DNA of 49,762 nt from Gemmatimonadales bacterium. Lineage in GTDB: Bacteria > Gemmatimonadota > Gemmatimonadetes > Gemmatimonadales > GWC2-71-9. A model generated the notes under the pieces. That model was not told the DNA's origin, searched no databases, and worked only from the letters and a program-made list of their open reading frames with translations. The stretch lies in assembly GCA_025935995.1 (NCBI GenBank), contig JAICUF010000009.1, positions 1 through 49,762 on the forward strand, in the 5' to 3' direction. The translations under genes were made by a program, and so were the position numbers. Shown here one piece after another: positions 23,149 through 32,668 of the stretch; within the stretch, counting starts at the first letter, position 1; each line of letters starts with the position of its first letter.

Positions 23149-24744
23149 CTAGCGCCGGCGGGTCGAGGCGCGAACGCCGCAGGAACGGAGCACGCGTACC
23201 GGCGCCTCGTGGTGGGGAAACAGCCGGTGGGCGGCGGCGCCGTGCACGCGCACGCGACCGCACGGGCCCCGCGCCCCGGGCACGCCTGCCAGCATCATCT
23301 GCAGCCGATAGCTGGACGGATCGATCCGCGCGGCCCACTCCACCCATCGCACACTGCGGCCCGAGCCGGCCATCAGCATGGCGGTTGCCTGCGCCGCGCT
23401 CCGCGCCGCGAAGAGCACCGCCGCCGTCGCCGTGATCACCGCGAGCGCGCGCCGCCGGCCGGCGGGCAGCGCAACCACCGCCAGCTCGCGCTGCGGCGGC
23501 AGCAGGGCGCCCAGCAGTCCCCATACGAAGAGACTGGGAATGGCGAGGAGCAGGACCGCATCGAAGCTCCCGACCACCACCACGGCGAGCACGGTGCACA
23601 CGAGCGCGAGTCCGTGCAGTCGCTCCTCGGCCGGTCCGCGCCCGCGCAGTCTCCGCCATCCCACGAACAGCATCACCGCCGCGACCGACCAGAGCGCGAG
23701 GAGCGCCGGCAGCCCGCGTTCCGACGAGATGGCGACCCAGTCGCTGCTGGGCCAGGGGTTGGTCGGCATGATGTCGCCCGTGTCGTAGGCGGGATCGCGC
23801 GGGGTCGTATAGAGGGGATAAGTCACCGGCCAGTTGCCGGGGCCGACGCCGAGAAGCGGGTGGTCGCCGGCCATCCGGAGGGTGTTGCGGTACTGGATCA
23901 GGCGGCCCCGCCCGCTTCCCTCGCGAAAGTTGGCGACGCCGACGAGCGATTCGAGGTACGGCGAGTCCGAGCGCCAGTCCAGCGTGTTGGGAAGCAGCAG
24001 CGCGAGGGCGATCCCGGCGGCCGCCGCGGCCCCGAGCAGGGTGAAGCGCGAGCGATGCCGCCGATCGGCCCACAGCTTCGCAGTCCAGAGTCCCTCCACG
24101 ACCAGAAAAGCCGCCGGCACTGCGGCACCGAGCCACGCAGCGCGCGAGCGCGAGAGCAGGAGCGCCGCAGCGGCAACCGCCGTTCCGACCGCCCCGGCGA
24201 TCGCGCGCCCCCGCGATCGCGTCTCGACCGCCAGAATGACCAGCGCCGGCAGCGCAATGGCGACGAGGTGCGCCATGAAGTTGCGATTGCCGAAGGTGCC
24301 GCCGGGCGCGCGGGTGGCGGTCATGAGCGGGAGGGGAACGCCATAGGCCTGCAGAAGGCCGGTGATGGCGCCGATCACGGCCGCGGCGGCGAGCGCCACG
24401 ACGAGCGGCCGTTCCAGTCGTGCCCTCGCGATCGCGCGCGCGGTCCAGAACACCGCCGCGCCGGAGAAGCTCACGCCGAGCGCGCGGAACGCCAGCCAGT
24501 GATTCTCCGCGAAGATCGCCGAGACGGACGAGAGGGCGAGGTATCCGAGCAGCAGGAAGTCGACCAGTGCGAGCGGCAGGCGCCGCGCCTCGCGGAGCGC
24601 CGCGAGGGCCGCGAGCCCCGCGGCCACGTGAAGCACGAGCTCCTTCGGAACCTGATGGCGGTCGAGATCGAAGAGAGGCGAGGGCAGGGAGGCGAGCACG
24701 CACGCCACGGCGCCGAGCTGGAGCACCCGTCGGGCGGCGCGCAT
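23149..24744 (-). CDS. O-antigen ligase family membrane protein
   Basis: 531 aa with about 10-12 hydrophobic helices. A Wzy_C-type periplasmic loop holds GRGRLIQYRNTLRMAGDHPLLGVGPGNW, followed by SSDWVAISSERGLPAL, the pattern of WaaL/Wzy-type ligases and polymerases. It would join or polymerise lipid-linked glycans on the periplasmic face. The C-terminal 60 residues after the last helix are Arg-rich and not conserved-looking. No glycosyltransferase cluster surrounds it, so the substrate is unknown. Confidence 0.85.
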   Translation of the reverse strand: MRAARRVLQLGAVACVLASLPSPLFDLDRHQVPKELVLHVAAGLAALAALREARRLPLALVDFLLLGYLALSSVSAIFAENHWLAFRALGVSFSGAAVFWTARAIARARLERPLVVALAAAAVIGAITGLLQAYGVPLPLMTATRAPGGTFGNRNFMAHLVAIALPALVILAVETRSRGRAIAGAVGTAVAAAALLLSRSRAAWLGAAVPAAFLVVEGLWTAKLWADRRHRSRFTLLGAAAAAGIALALLLPNTLDWRSDSPYLESLVGVANFREGSGRGRLIQYRNTLRMAGDHPLLGVGPGNWPVTYPLYTTPRDPAYDTGDIMPTNPWPSSDWVAISSERGLPALLALWSVAAVMLFVGWRRLRGRGPAEERLHGLALVCTVLAVVVVGSFDAVLLLAIPSLFVWGLLGALLPPQRELAVVALPAGRRRALAVITATAAVLFAARSAAQATAMLMAGSGRSVRWVEWAARIDPSSYRLQMMLAGVPGARGPCGRVRVHGAAAHRLFPHHEAPVRVLRSCGVRASTRRR

Positions 24745-24917
24745 CGGTCAGCGCGGACTCGGGGCGTGCGGCGGGCGGGGCATCGCGAAAAGATAGCCGC
24801 GTGCGCTGCGCGTCGCCCCCGGTGTGACTCGGCTTACGGCGGGCGGCGGGCGCGCGCTGCCATCTTCCATCCGTTCACACGCTCCGTCACGATTTTCCCG
24901 AGCTCCGGAAGCAGCCC

Positions 24918-26522
24918 ATGCGCCGACTTCTGTTCTCTCTCGTTGTCCTTGCCGCCGGCGGCTGTCACAAGTTCGACAGCGACGAGATGACCGCCACGCT
25001 CGAGCGGACGGTGACGGCGAAGGCCGCGCCGCGCTACGCCGCGACCCGGTGGAAGATGATGCAGGGCATCTACCACGAGCGCGGGTATGCCCCGATCTGG
25101 CTCGACCGGGAGAAGCCGCGGCAGCAGGCCCGGGATCTGATCGACGCGCTCACCAGCGCGGAGAACCAGGGCCTGCGGATGCACGACTACGACCTCAAGG
25201 GGCTCCGAGCGACGCTCGACCAGGCCTACCACGAGGGCAAGACGACCACGCAGGACCTCGCCAACCTCGACCTGCGGCTCACGTCGCTCTTTCTGGACTA
25301 CGGGCAGGACCTGCTGGTCGGCCGCCTGGATCCGTCGGCGGTGGACAGCGGCTGGTACATCAAGTCGCGACGGAGCGCGGTGGACAGCACGCTGCGCGCC
25401 GCCATCCGCCAGCCCGACTTCCGGTCGATGGTGCAACCACTCATGCCGCAGCAGAAGGAGTACGGCGAGCTGGTGGCGTGGCTGGAGAAGTACCGGGCGC
25501 TCGGCGACCGGGGCGGATGGGCGGCGGTGACGCCGCGGGACACCGCGTCGCTCCGTGCGCGCCTCGCCGCGACCGGGGACATCGACGGCGCCGCCGCGCT
25601 GGCCGACGGCATTCGCCATTTCCAGGCCCGGCACGGGCTCGAGACGACCGGCAAGGTGGACAGTGCGACCCTGGCGGAGCTCAACGTGCCGATCGGGCGC
25701 CGTATCCGGCAGCTCGAGCTCAACCTGGAGCGCCTCCGCTGGCTTCCAGCCGACTTCGGCGACCGGTACGTCCTCGTCAACATCCCCGACTACACCCTGC
25801 ACGCCTACGACAACGGCCGCGAGGCGCTGTCGATGAAAGTCGTGGTGGGCGACGAATACGGTCACGCCACGCCGATCTTCGCCGACACGATGAGCCAGGT
25901 CGTCTTCCAGCCCTACTGGAACGTGCCGCCCAGCATCGTGAAGGCCGAGATCCTGGGGCATGTCCAGAAGGACCCCGGCTACCTGGCGGCGCACCATTAT
26001 CAGGTCGTGCGGGGCAACGGTGACGAGGTGGTGAGCCCGACGTCGGTGGACTGGAACGACATCGATACGACGAAGATGGACTTTCGCGTGCGGCAGGAGC
26101 CGGGCGACGACAACGCCCTGGGGCACGTGAAATTCGTCTTCCCCAACCGCTTCAACATCTACATGCACGATACGCCGGCGCGATCGCTCTTCTCGAAGAA
26201 CGAGCGGTCCGGCAGCCACGGCTGCATCCGGCTCGAGCATCCTGAAGAGTTCGCGGAGTTCGTGCTGGCAGGCGACCCTGCATGGACACCGGACCGCATC
26301 CGGGAGGCGATGGCCTCCGATTCCAACCGCTCAGTCACGGTCAAGCGGCGGCTGCCGGTGTACATCATCTACCTGACCGCCTTCGTCCGCGACGGCCAGC
26401 TTCAGTTCCGGGACGACGTCTACGGCACCGATGCGCGCGCCGCCGCCCGCCTCGGCACGCCGGCGGCGGACAGCGGACTCGACTCGGCCAAGCGCGTGCT
26501 CAAGGGGTCCCTCAAGAGCTGA
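24918..26522 (+). CDS. L,D-transpeptidase (YcbB/LdtD type) lipoprotein
   Basis: 534 aa. The N-terminus is a lipoprotein signal with lipobox LAAGGC. A scaffold region follows (YAPIWLDREKP, LRMHDYDLKGL), then a peptidoglycan-binding domain around residues 215-260 (IRHFQARHGLETTGKVDSATLAELN). The YkuD catalytic domain ends in MHDTP and SGSHGCIRL, with the nucleophile Cys at about 436. It forms 3-3 crosslinks in murein or attaches proteins to it, in the periplasm. Divergent from the O-antigen ligase gene, with 173 nt between them. I see no clear promoter match there. Confidence 0.94.
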   Translation: MRRLLFSLVVLAAGGCHKFDSDEMTATLERTVTAKAAPRYAATRWKMMQGIYHERGYAPIWLDREKPRQQARDLIDALTSAENQGLRMHDYDLKGLRATLDQAYHEGKTTTQDLANLDLRLTSLFLDYGQDLLVGRLDPSAVDSGWYIKSRRSAVDSTLRAAIRQPDFRSMVQPLMPQQKEYGELVAWLEKYRALGDRGGWAAVTPRDTASLRARLAATGDIDGAAALADGIRHFQARHGLETTGKVDSATLAELNVPIGRRIRQLELNLERLRWLPADFGDRYVLVNIPDYTLHAYDNGREALSMKVVVGDEYGHATPIFADTMSQVVFQPYWNVPPSIVKAEILGHVQKDPGYLAAHHYQVVRGNGDEVVSPTSVDWNDIDTTKMDFRVRQEPGDDNALGHVKFVFPNRFNIYMHDTPARSLFSKNERSGSHGCIRLEHPEEFAEFVLAGDPAWTPDRIREAMASDSNRSVTVKRRLPVYIIYLTAFVRDGQLQFRDDVYGTDARAAARLGTPAADSGLDSAKRVLKGSLKS

Positions 26523-26531
26523 CGGGTCGGG

Positions 26532-26798
26532 CTAGCGGTGCCTGAGCGAGTCCCTGGTCGTGTCGCCCATGGTGCCGGCGGCGCCCGTGGGGCTCGTCGT
26601 CCCGGTCCCGCCGGCGCTCGAGCCGGTGGTCCCGGTGCCGCTCGTGGCGGCACCGGTCGTGCCGGTGCCGGTGCCCATCGTCCCCGTCTGGCTCGAGGTG
26701 GTCGCGGCCGAGTCGGCGGCACTGCGGGTGCCATCGGCCTTCGGCCCGCAGGCGGTAATAGCGAGCGCCGCGCCCGCTGCGAGCATGATCCGTATCAT
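26532..26798 (-). CDS. Small Thr/Gly-rich lipoprotein
   Basis: 88 aa. The lipobox LAITAC follows a short hydrophobic signal (MIRIMLAAGAALAITAC). The mature part is low-complexity Gly/Thr/Ser (TGTMGTGTGTTG). Function unknown. Its start overlaps the stop of the upstream Mur ligase gene by 4 nt, so it may be the last gene of the cyanophycin transcript. Convergent with the L,D-transpeptidase gene. Confidence 0.7.
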   Translation of the reverse strand: MIRIMLAAGAALAITACGPKADGTRSAADSAATTSSQTGTMGTGTGTTGAATSGTGTTGSSAGGTGTTSPTGAAGTMGDTTRDSLRHR

Positions 26799-28501
26799 GT
26801 CGATGTCCCTCCCTGCAGAGCGTCGAGCCGCGCCATCACGGCCGGCCGGTCTTCGTGCGTGAGCATGACGACGAGGTCGCCGGGTCGGGCCCAGTCGAGC
26901 GCGGACTCGAGCGCCTCCGGTTCGGTCGTGACCTCGTCCAGCTCTTCCGGCGGCAGTCCGAGGCGGCTGAATTCCGCGGCGAGGATGCGGCGGACCTCAC
27001 CCGGGACACGCCCGCGGTAGAGCGTCGGCAGCTCCTTCAGCACGACGCGCGTCGGCCTGAGGCCCCACGCCGCGCGCGCGAGCTCGCGTATGGCCTCGTC
27101 CCCGCGGTCGCCCGCCTGGCCCACCACGACCAGCCGCCGCTGGCCGCCCAGTGCCTCCACCATCCCCGCCAGCGCGATCAGGCCGTGCGGATTGTGCCCG
27201 TAGTCCACGAGCACCCGCACTCCTCCCACATCGTAGAGATTCCCGCGCCCCGGATTGGTGACCGGTGACCCGAACCCGGCGAGGGCGTCCGCGATCGTTT
27301 CCGGCGTGATGGTCCGGGCGGCGGGAAGGCCGCTCAGGACGGCGGCGGCGAGCAGGGCGGCGAGCGCGTTCGACACGTTGTACCCGGCGGCGCCGCCACA
27401 GGTCATCGGCACGGCGTCGAGGCGTGTCAGGCGGAGGGGCCGGCCGCCCTGCGCGAGCACGAGGCAGCCGTCATCCACGTAGGCCGCGTCGCCCCCGGCG
27501 GCGAGTCCGATGGCAAGGAGCGGGCTGGCGCGGTCCCGCGCGAACCAGCTCGCGGGCGAGACGCCGAGCGCATGGGCGGCGAGACCCGGGTCGTCGGCGT
27601 TGAGGACCACGCGGCCGCCGGGCCGCACCACCCGCGCCGCGACCAGCTTGACGGCGGCGAGAGTCGCCAGATCGTTGACGCCGAAATCGTCGAGGTGATC
27701 CGCGGCGACGTTGGTGAGAATCGTGACGTCCGCGTGATCGACGGCGAGGCCGCGCCGGAGGATCCCGCCGCGGGCCGTCTCGAGCACGCCGATCCGGGCG
27801 CGGGGATCACGGAGCGCCAGGCGCGCACCCATCGGCCCGGCGTAGTCCCCGGTGACGAGCTGATCGCGGCCGACGCTGACGCCGTCGGTCGAGGTGAGCG
27901 CCGGCGTGAGGCCGGCGCCGGCGGCGATCGCGGCGATGAGCCGGGCGGTCGTCGTCTTCCCGTTGGAGCCCGAGACGAGCACGATCGGAATGTCGTGCAC
28001 CGCGGCCCACTCCACCTCGGTCGCGCGGGGAAGTTCGTGCCGCGGCCAGACGCGTGCACCGGTTCCGGTCCCCACCGACACCAGCTCGTCGTCGGCGAGG
28101 AAGGTGAGGCCACGCGCATGGGCCGCGCGGTGGAGATCGGCGAGACGGAGGTCGCGCTCGCGGGCGATGACCTCGCGGAGCCGGGCGGCGGTGGCAGTGG
28201 GGTCGGCGGCCGGCGAGCCGTCGAGCGCCGCCGTGGCCGCCTCCCACGCCGCCTCGTTCACCTCGGTGGCGGCGTAGAGCGCGTCCACCGGCGCGGTGAT
28301 GACCAGACACGCGCCGCCCGCGAAGGTGCGGGCGGCGACGTCCTCGCCCTTCCAGCCGACCAGGTCGAGGAGGCGGCGGGCCTCGTGCCGCCAGAGGTCG
28401 GCGGCGTCGGTCACGTCGCCGGCCACGTCGAGCGCCGCGCCGGGCCGGTCGCCCATGAGGTGGGGTCCCGTGAGCCGGCGCGAGTCGAGCAGCCGGATCA
28501 A
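26795..28501 (-). CDS. Mur ligase-family protein, CphA companion
   Basis: 568 aa from TTG 28501, which overlaps the cphA stop (TTGA). A novel N-terminal region of about 180 residues precedes a Mur ligase core: VLVSGSNGKTTTARL (P-loop), LETARGGILRRGL, NADDPGLAAHALG, and a C-terminal domain with NPGRGNLYDVGGVRVLVDYGHNPHG. These motifs match the C-terminal half of cyanophycin synthetase, but the ATP-grasp domain is absent. It probably works with CphA on cyanophycin or a related peptide. The 1308-aa ORF in the track joins this gene to an out-of-frame shadow of cphA. Confidence 0.88.
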   Translation of the reverse strand: MIRLLDSRRLTGPHLMGDRPGAALDVAGDVTDAADLWRHEARRLLDLVGWKGEDVAARTFAGGACLVITAPVDALYAATEVNEAAWEAATAALDGSPAADPTATAARLREVIARERDLRLADLHRAAHARGLTFLADDELVSVGTGTGARVWPRHELPRATEVEWAAVHDIPIVLVSGSNGKTTTARLIAAIAAGAGLTPALTSTDGVSVGRDQLVTGDYAGPMGARLALRDPRARIGVLETARGGILRRGLAVDHADVTILTNVAADHLDDFGVNDLATLAAVKLVAARVVRPGGRVVLNADDPGLAAHALGVSPASWFARDRASPLLAIGLAAGGDAAYVDDGCLVLAQGGRPLRLTRLDAVPMTCGGAAGYNVSNALAALLAAAVLSGLPAARTITPETIADALAGFGSPVTNPGRGNLYDVGGVRVLVDYGHNPHGLIALAGMVEALGGQRRLVVVGQAGDRGDEAIRELARAAWGLRPTRVVLKELPTLYRGRVPGEVRRILAAEFSRLGLPPEELDEVTTEPEALESALDWARPGDLVVMLTHEDRPAVMARLDALQGGTST

Positions 28502-31281
28502 TCCTCTCCCTCGCTGTCGCGCGCGAAGCGGACGCCACGCACGTCCCGCACGTAGGAGAGGGGACGATCCTCCGGCGGGACGGGGCCGGGTGCCGGCCGG
28601 GTGCGCGGGCGGCGGGCGCCACGCCGCTCGGCCTCGAGTGGACGGAAGCTCACGATCTGCTCCCAGGATCGCGCCACGTTGTCGCCGAAGACCAGCACGA
28701 GATCGCCGGCATTGGCCGAGTGAAGCGCGAGCTCGGTGGCCTCGACCTCGTCGGGCACGACGTCGATGGCGTCGGGGCTCACGCCTTCGGCGAGCAGCGT
28801 ATCGCGGAGGAGCGTCGGAATTTCGTCCGGCCCGCGGCCTCGGAGCGCGTCGTCCCGCCGGCAGATGTAGTGGTCGAAGGAGCCCGCGGTGATGCGGGCG
28901 ATGGCGCGGATGTCCTCGTCGCGGCGGTCGCCCGGCGCGGCGAGGACCACGATGCGCCGTCCGCCGCTGTCGAGCCGCTCGACGAACTGGATCATGGCCT
29001 CGATGGCCGCGGCGTTGTGGCCGTAGTCGAGAATGACCTTGAAGGGGTGCTCGTCGAAGACGTTGCCGCGGCCCGGCGCCTGGAAGAACGTGGTGTCGAA
29101 GGTCTGCAGGCCGTGACGGATGTTCTCCAGCTTGAGTCCCATGCTGAACGCCATCGCCGCGGCGAACATCGCGTTCTGCACCTGGTGCATCGCCCGCGCC
29201 TCGAGCGTGGCCGGGATGAGATGGGCCGGGAGCAGCGGGATGTGCGCCCCATGGTCGTAGATCGTGATCATCTGGCCCGTCATCCCGCCCTCGAGCACCA
29301 CGCCGCGGCCGCCGGCCTGGATGTGCTCCCGCACGAGCGCGTGACTCGGGTCCATCGTCACGTAGCAGACGTGCTTCGCCTCGGTGTGGTCGGCCATGCG
29401 GAGGCAGAGCGGGTCGTCGGCATTGAGGACGGCGGTGTCGCGCGCGACCTCGACCACGATCCGCTTCACCTTGGCCAGCCCTTCGAGCGTATTGATGCCG
29501 CGGAGTCCCAGGTGGTCGGACTTCACGTTGAGCACGGCGCCCACGTCCACGTGCCGCACGCCCATGCCGGCCCGGAGCAGTCCGCCGCGGGCCACCTCGA
29601 GCACCGCCACGTCGACGAACGGATCGCTCAGCACCATGCGCGTCGACACGGGGCCCGTCATGTCGCCCGCAACGGTGCGCTGGCCGTCGATGTAGACGCC
29701 GTCGGTGGTGGTGAGGCCGACGTGATGCCCGGCGAGCTTGTGAATGTGCGCGAGCATCCGCGCCGTCGTCGTCTTCCCGTTGGTCCCCGTCACGGCCGCG
29801 ATCGGAATGCGGCTCGGCGCGCCGGCCGGGAAGAGCATGTCGATGAGCGGCCCGGCCACGTCGCGCGGCCGGCCGGCGCTCGGTGCCATGTGCATCCGGA
29901 AGCCGGGCGCGGCGTTCACCTCGCAGATCGCGCCGCCCACCTCCTTGTACGAGCGGCTGATGTCGGTGGTGAGGAAGTCGACGCCGCCGACGTCGAGCCC
30001 GATCGCGCTCACCGCGCGCACCGCCATCTCGGCGTTGTCGGGATGCACCACGTCCGTCATGTCGATGGCGGTGCCGCCGGTGGAGAGGTTGCCGGTGGAC
30101 CGGAGGAAGACGGTCTCGCCCGCGACCGGCACGCTGGACGGCGTGTAGCCGTGGCGGAGCATCATCTGCTCCGCCTGATGGTCGAACTCGAGCCGCGTGA
30201 GCACCTTCTCGTGGCCGATGCCGCGCCGCGGATCCGCGTTCACCTCCTCCACCAGTGCGGCGATGGTCCGCCGGCCGTCGCCCACCACGTGACCCGGGAT
30301 GCGCTGGGAAACGGCCACCAGCTCGCCGTTGATGACCAGCATCCGGTGGTCGAAGCCGCTGATGAACTTCTCGATGATCACGCTCCGGCTGTGCTCCGCC
30401 GCCACGTCGAAGGCGAGCGCCACCTGATCGCCGTCGGTGAGGCCGATCGAGATGCCGCGGCCGTGGTTGGCGTTCCAGGGCTTCACCACGACGGGGTAGC
30501 CGATCTTCTCCGCGGCGTCCACCGCCGCGGCGGCCGTCCGGACGAGTGCCTGCCGCGGCACCGGCAGGCCGAGCCGCGCCAGCACCTTGTTGGTTTCCTC
30601 CTTGTCGGAGGCGAGCTCCACCGCGATGTGCGAGGTGCGGCTCGTCACCGTCGCCTGCACCCGCTGCTGGTAGCGCCCGTGCCCCAGCTGGATCAGGCTG
30701 TTGGTGCCGAGCCGGATCCACGGGATGCGCCGCTCCTCGGCGGCGTGCACCAGCGCACCGGTGCTCGGTCCCAGCGCATGCCGCTGCGTATAGCGAATGA
30801 ATTCATCCCGGGCGGCGGCGAAGTCGAACCCCTCGGGCACCGAGTCCGCGGGACGCAGCTCCGGCGGCAGGAGGCTGTGCAGCAGCGTGAGGCCGAGGTC
30901 GCCGGCCTCGATGCCGACTTCGGCCTGCTCGTACTGGTAGATGACCATGTACTGCCCGTGCGGGCCGAGCGAGCGGGTCTTCCCGAAGGTGAGCGGATGG
31001 CCCGCGACGTTCTGCAGCTCGATCGCCACGTGCTCCAGGATGTGGCCGAGCCAGGTGCCCCGGTCCTCCGTGAGCCGGCGGACGAACCCGCCCGGCTCGC
31101 CGTAGGAGCAGCCGTGGGTGCGAAGGCCCGGCAGGGCCTCGAGCAGCCCGTCGACAAAGGCGGGGCCGAGTCGGACGGAGGGCCACTCCTCCAGCTCGCC
31201 CAGGTCCAGATCGAGGCGGATGACCGGGAAGTGGGCGTAGAGGCTCGGCCCGACGAAGACGGACCGCTCGAGGATCTTCAT
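28498..31281 (-). CDS. cphA: Cyanophycin synthetase
   Basis: 927 aa, the usual length for CphA. The N-terminal domain (SVRLGPAFVDGLLEALPGL, RLTEDRGTWLGHILEHVAIELQ) is followed by an ATP-grasp domain (YPVVVKPWNANHGRGISIGL, EKFISGFDHRMLVINGELVAVSQR). The Mur ligase domain has a P-loop GTNGKTTTARM near residue 498 and APGRGNVFDEHPFKVILDYGHN. It adds Asp and Arg in turn to build multi-L-arginyl-poly-L-aspartate, a nitrogen reserve. It starts 7 nt after cphB, with GAGGGG as ribosome-binding site. Confidence 0.95.
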   Translation of the reverse strand: MKILERSVFVGPSLYAHFPVIRLDLDLGELEEWPSVRLGPAFVDGLLEALPGLRTHGCSYGEPGGFVRRLTEDRGTWLGHILEHVAIELQNVAGHPLTFGKTRSLGPHGQYMVIYQYEQAEVGIEAGDLGLTLLHSLLPPELRPADSVPEGFDFAAARDEFIRYTQRHALGPSTGALVHAAEERRIPWIRLGTNSLIQLGHGRYQQRVQATVTSRTSHIAVELASDKEETNKVLARLGLPVPRQALVRTAAAAVDAAEKIGYPVVVKPWNANHGRGISIGLTDGDQVALAFDVAAEHSRSVIIEKFISGFDHRMLVINGELVAVSQRIPGHVVGDGRRTIAALVEEVNADPRRGIGHEKVLTRLEFDHQAEQMMLRHGYTPSSVPVAGETVFLRSTGNLSTGGTAIDMTDVVHPDNAEMAVRAVSAIGLDVGGVDFLTTDISRSYKEVGGAICEVNAAPGFRMHMAPSAGRPRDVAGPLIDMLFPAGAPSRIPIAAVTGTNGKTTTARMLAHIHKLAGHHVGLTTTDGVYIDGQRTVAGDMTGPVSTRMVLSDPFVDVAVLEVARGGLLRAGMGVRHVDVGAVLNVKSDHLGLRGINTLEGLAKVKRIVVEVARDTAVLNADDPLCLRMADHTEAKHVCYVTMDPSHALVREHIQAGGRGVVLEGGMTGQMITIYDHGAHIPLLPAHLIPATLEARAMHQVQNAMFAAAMAFSMGLKLENIRHGLQTFDTTFFQAPGRGNVFDEHPFKVILDYGHNAAAIEAMIQFVERLDSGGRRIVVLAAPGDRRDEDIRAIARITAGSFDHYICRRDDALRGRGPDEIPTLLRDTLLAEGVSPDAIDVVPDEVEATELALHSANAGDLVLVFGDNVARSWEQIVSFRPLEAERRGARRPRTRPAPGPVPPEDRPLSYVRDVRGVRFARDSEGED

Positions 31282-31288
31282 CGGCCCC

Positions 31289-32113
31289 TCACGACTTTAC
31301 GCGGACCGCGAGCGCCGGCGCGGCGGCGGCGACGCGAGTATGGAGGTTGAACGTGGAGCCGTGGTCCAGGATGTGGAGCCGGAGGCCGATGAGGCAGACC
31401 GGATCGTTCTTCCGGACCCGCGCCATCGAGGAGAACTCGAGCTCCGAGGGATCTACGATGGTGAGCGCGCCGCCGCCGACCACCTCCAGCGTCTCGTCGG
31501 GTGCAATGAACCCGGCGGTGTTTTCATCCAGCCCGATCCCGATCGCGAACGGATTGAAGGCCAGCGCCGTGAGCAGACGGCCCAGCCGATCGCGCTGGCG
31601 AAAATGCTGGTCGATGATGATCCGGTTGGTGAGGCCGAGGCCCGCGGCCATCGTGACGATCCGCGCCCTGGGGGACGCACCCTCCCGACCGAAGGCGATC
31701 ATGTGCTCCGAGAGGAAGGCGGCGCCGGCCGAGGTGCCGGCCACGTGAACCCCCGCCGCGTTCCGGAGGCGGATCGCCTTCCCGACCTCGGAGCCGCCGA
31801 TCGTGGTGGAGAGCCGGAGCTGGTTCCCGCCCGTGAGGAAGATGCCGTCGACGTCGTCGAGCGCGCGCACATGTCCCGGATCCTGCGCGTCGGCGCGGGC
31901 GCGAATCGGCAGCGAGATCGCCGAGCGGACGCCGAGGCCGGTGAAGAGGGTCACGTAGCGCTCGCCGGTGTCGGCCAGCTCGCTCGCGGTCGGAATGATC
32001 GCGATGCGGGCCTCGTCGGCGCCGCAGAGCGAGGCGAAGCGCCGCAGAATGGCCACGTCGCCGATCTTCTCCTCAGCGCCCCCCACGGGGATGATGTACC
32101 CGCGCTCGCTCAC
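31289..32113 (-). CDS. cphB: Cyanophycinase
   Basis: 274 aa from GTG 32113, with AAGG 9 nt upstream. The ORF track adds 69 unlikely N-terminal residues. It begins VSERGYIIPVGGAEEK and shows GIFLTGGNQLRL, the nucleophile Ser in AGTSAGAAFLSEHMI, and GIGLDENTAGFI. This matches the serine peptidase family S51 cyanophycinases. It cleaves cyanophycin to beta-Asp-Arg dipeptides. First of the cphB-cphA-Mur ligase operon, so breakdown and synthesis are co-transcribed. Confidence 0.94.
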   Translation of the reverse strand: MSERGYIIPVGGAEEKIGDVAILRRFASLCGADEARIAIIPTASELADTGERYVTLFTGLGVRSAISLPIRARADAQDPGHVRALDDVDGIFLTGGNQLRLSTTIGGSEVGKAIRLRNAAGVHVAGTSAGAAFLSEHMIAFGREGASPRARIVTMAAGLGLTNRIIIDQHFRQRDRLGRLLTALAFNPFAIGIGLDENTAGFIAPDETLEVVGGGALTIVDPSELEFSSMARVRKNDPVCLIGLRLHILDHGSTFNLHTRVAAAAPALAVRVKS

Positions 32114-32668
32114 CGGCGGGCCTTGTCGGACGGTTGATCCATCGAAGAGACATCCTCGCGCTTGGGGGCGACCGCCCTGATCGATCGCCGGTGACCGTGT
32201 CATCGTTGCCGGCCGGCGCCACGGTAACCCGCGCCGGCGGACGGGAGTGTAATCAGTCATCTGCCCCGCCGCGGCGCCAGCCGGAATGCGGCTGGAAGGG
32301 TGACGCCCGGCACCCGCCATCCCGTGATCGTATCTTGATCAGCGGGGGGAGAGCATGATCCATCGGATGGGGAAGACGAGCGTACGATCTTCCACGCCGA
32401 CACGATTCCCGACAGCGCCGAGCGGATCCGGCGGACGGCTGATTCGCTGAGCCGCCTGCCGGGGTATCCCGACGCGTTCCGGGTCTTACCGATTCGGTCA
32501 TCGTGCGGATCGCGCACGCGGTGCGGCAGGAGCGTCAGCGCGAGATCGTCGCCTGCAACGACGCGGGCAGCGCCGAGGAGCAGGCTCATTCGCGACAGGC
32601 CGGGACGCATCCGGGCGGGCGCGGCCGGCGATCGTTAGGTTTCGGCAGCCGTCCAGCCCGGAGAGCGC
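32114..32668. other. Intergenic region, 555 nt, with a possible gene remnant
   Basis: This is the longest stretch without an intact gene. It must hold the divergent promoters of the cph operon (minus) and the TolC operon (plus). I see no consensus promoter. On the plus strand, after GGGGAGAGC-ATG at 32355, one frame reads DERTIFHADTIPDSAERIRRTADSLSRLPGYPDAF. Another frame continues TDSVIVRIAHAVRQERQREIV. This could be a small gene broken by two frameshifts. Confidence 0.35.

Noticed and set aside
26795-30721. 1308-aa minus-strand ORF
   Set aside because: Only the part from 28501 down is a gene (Mur ligase). The rest is an Arg/Ala/Gly/Pro-rich shadow of cphA in another frame.
28720-31350. 876-aa plus-strand ORF opposite cphA
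   Set aside because: Antisense shadow of cphA, with typical His/Val/Arg/Glu-rich composition and no domain.
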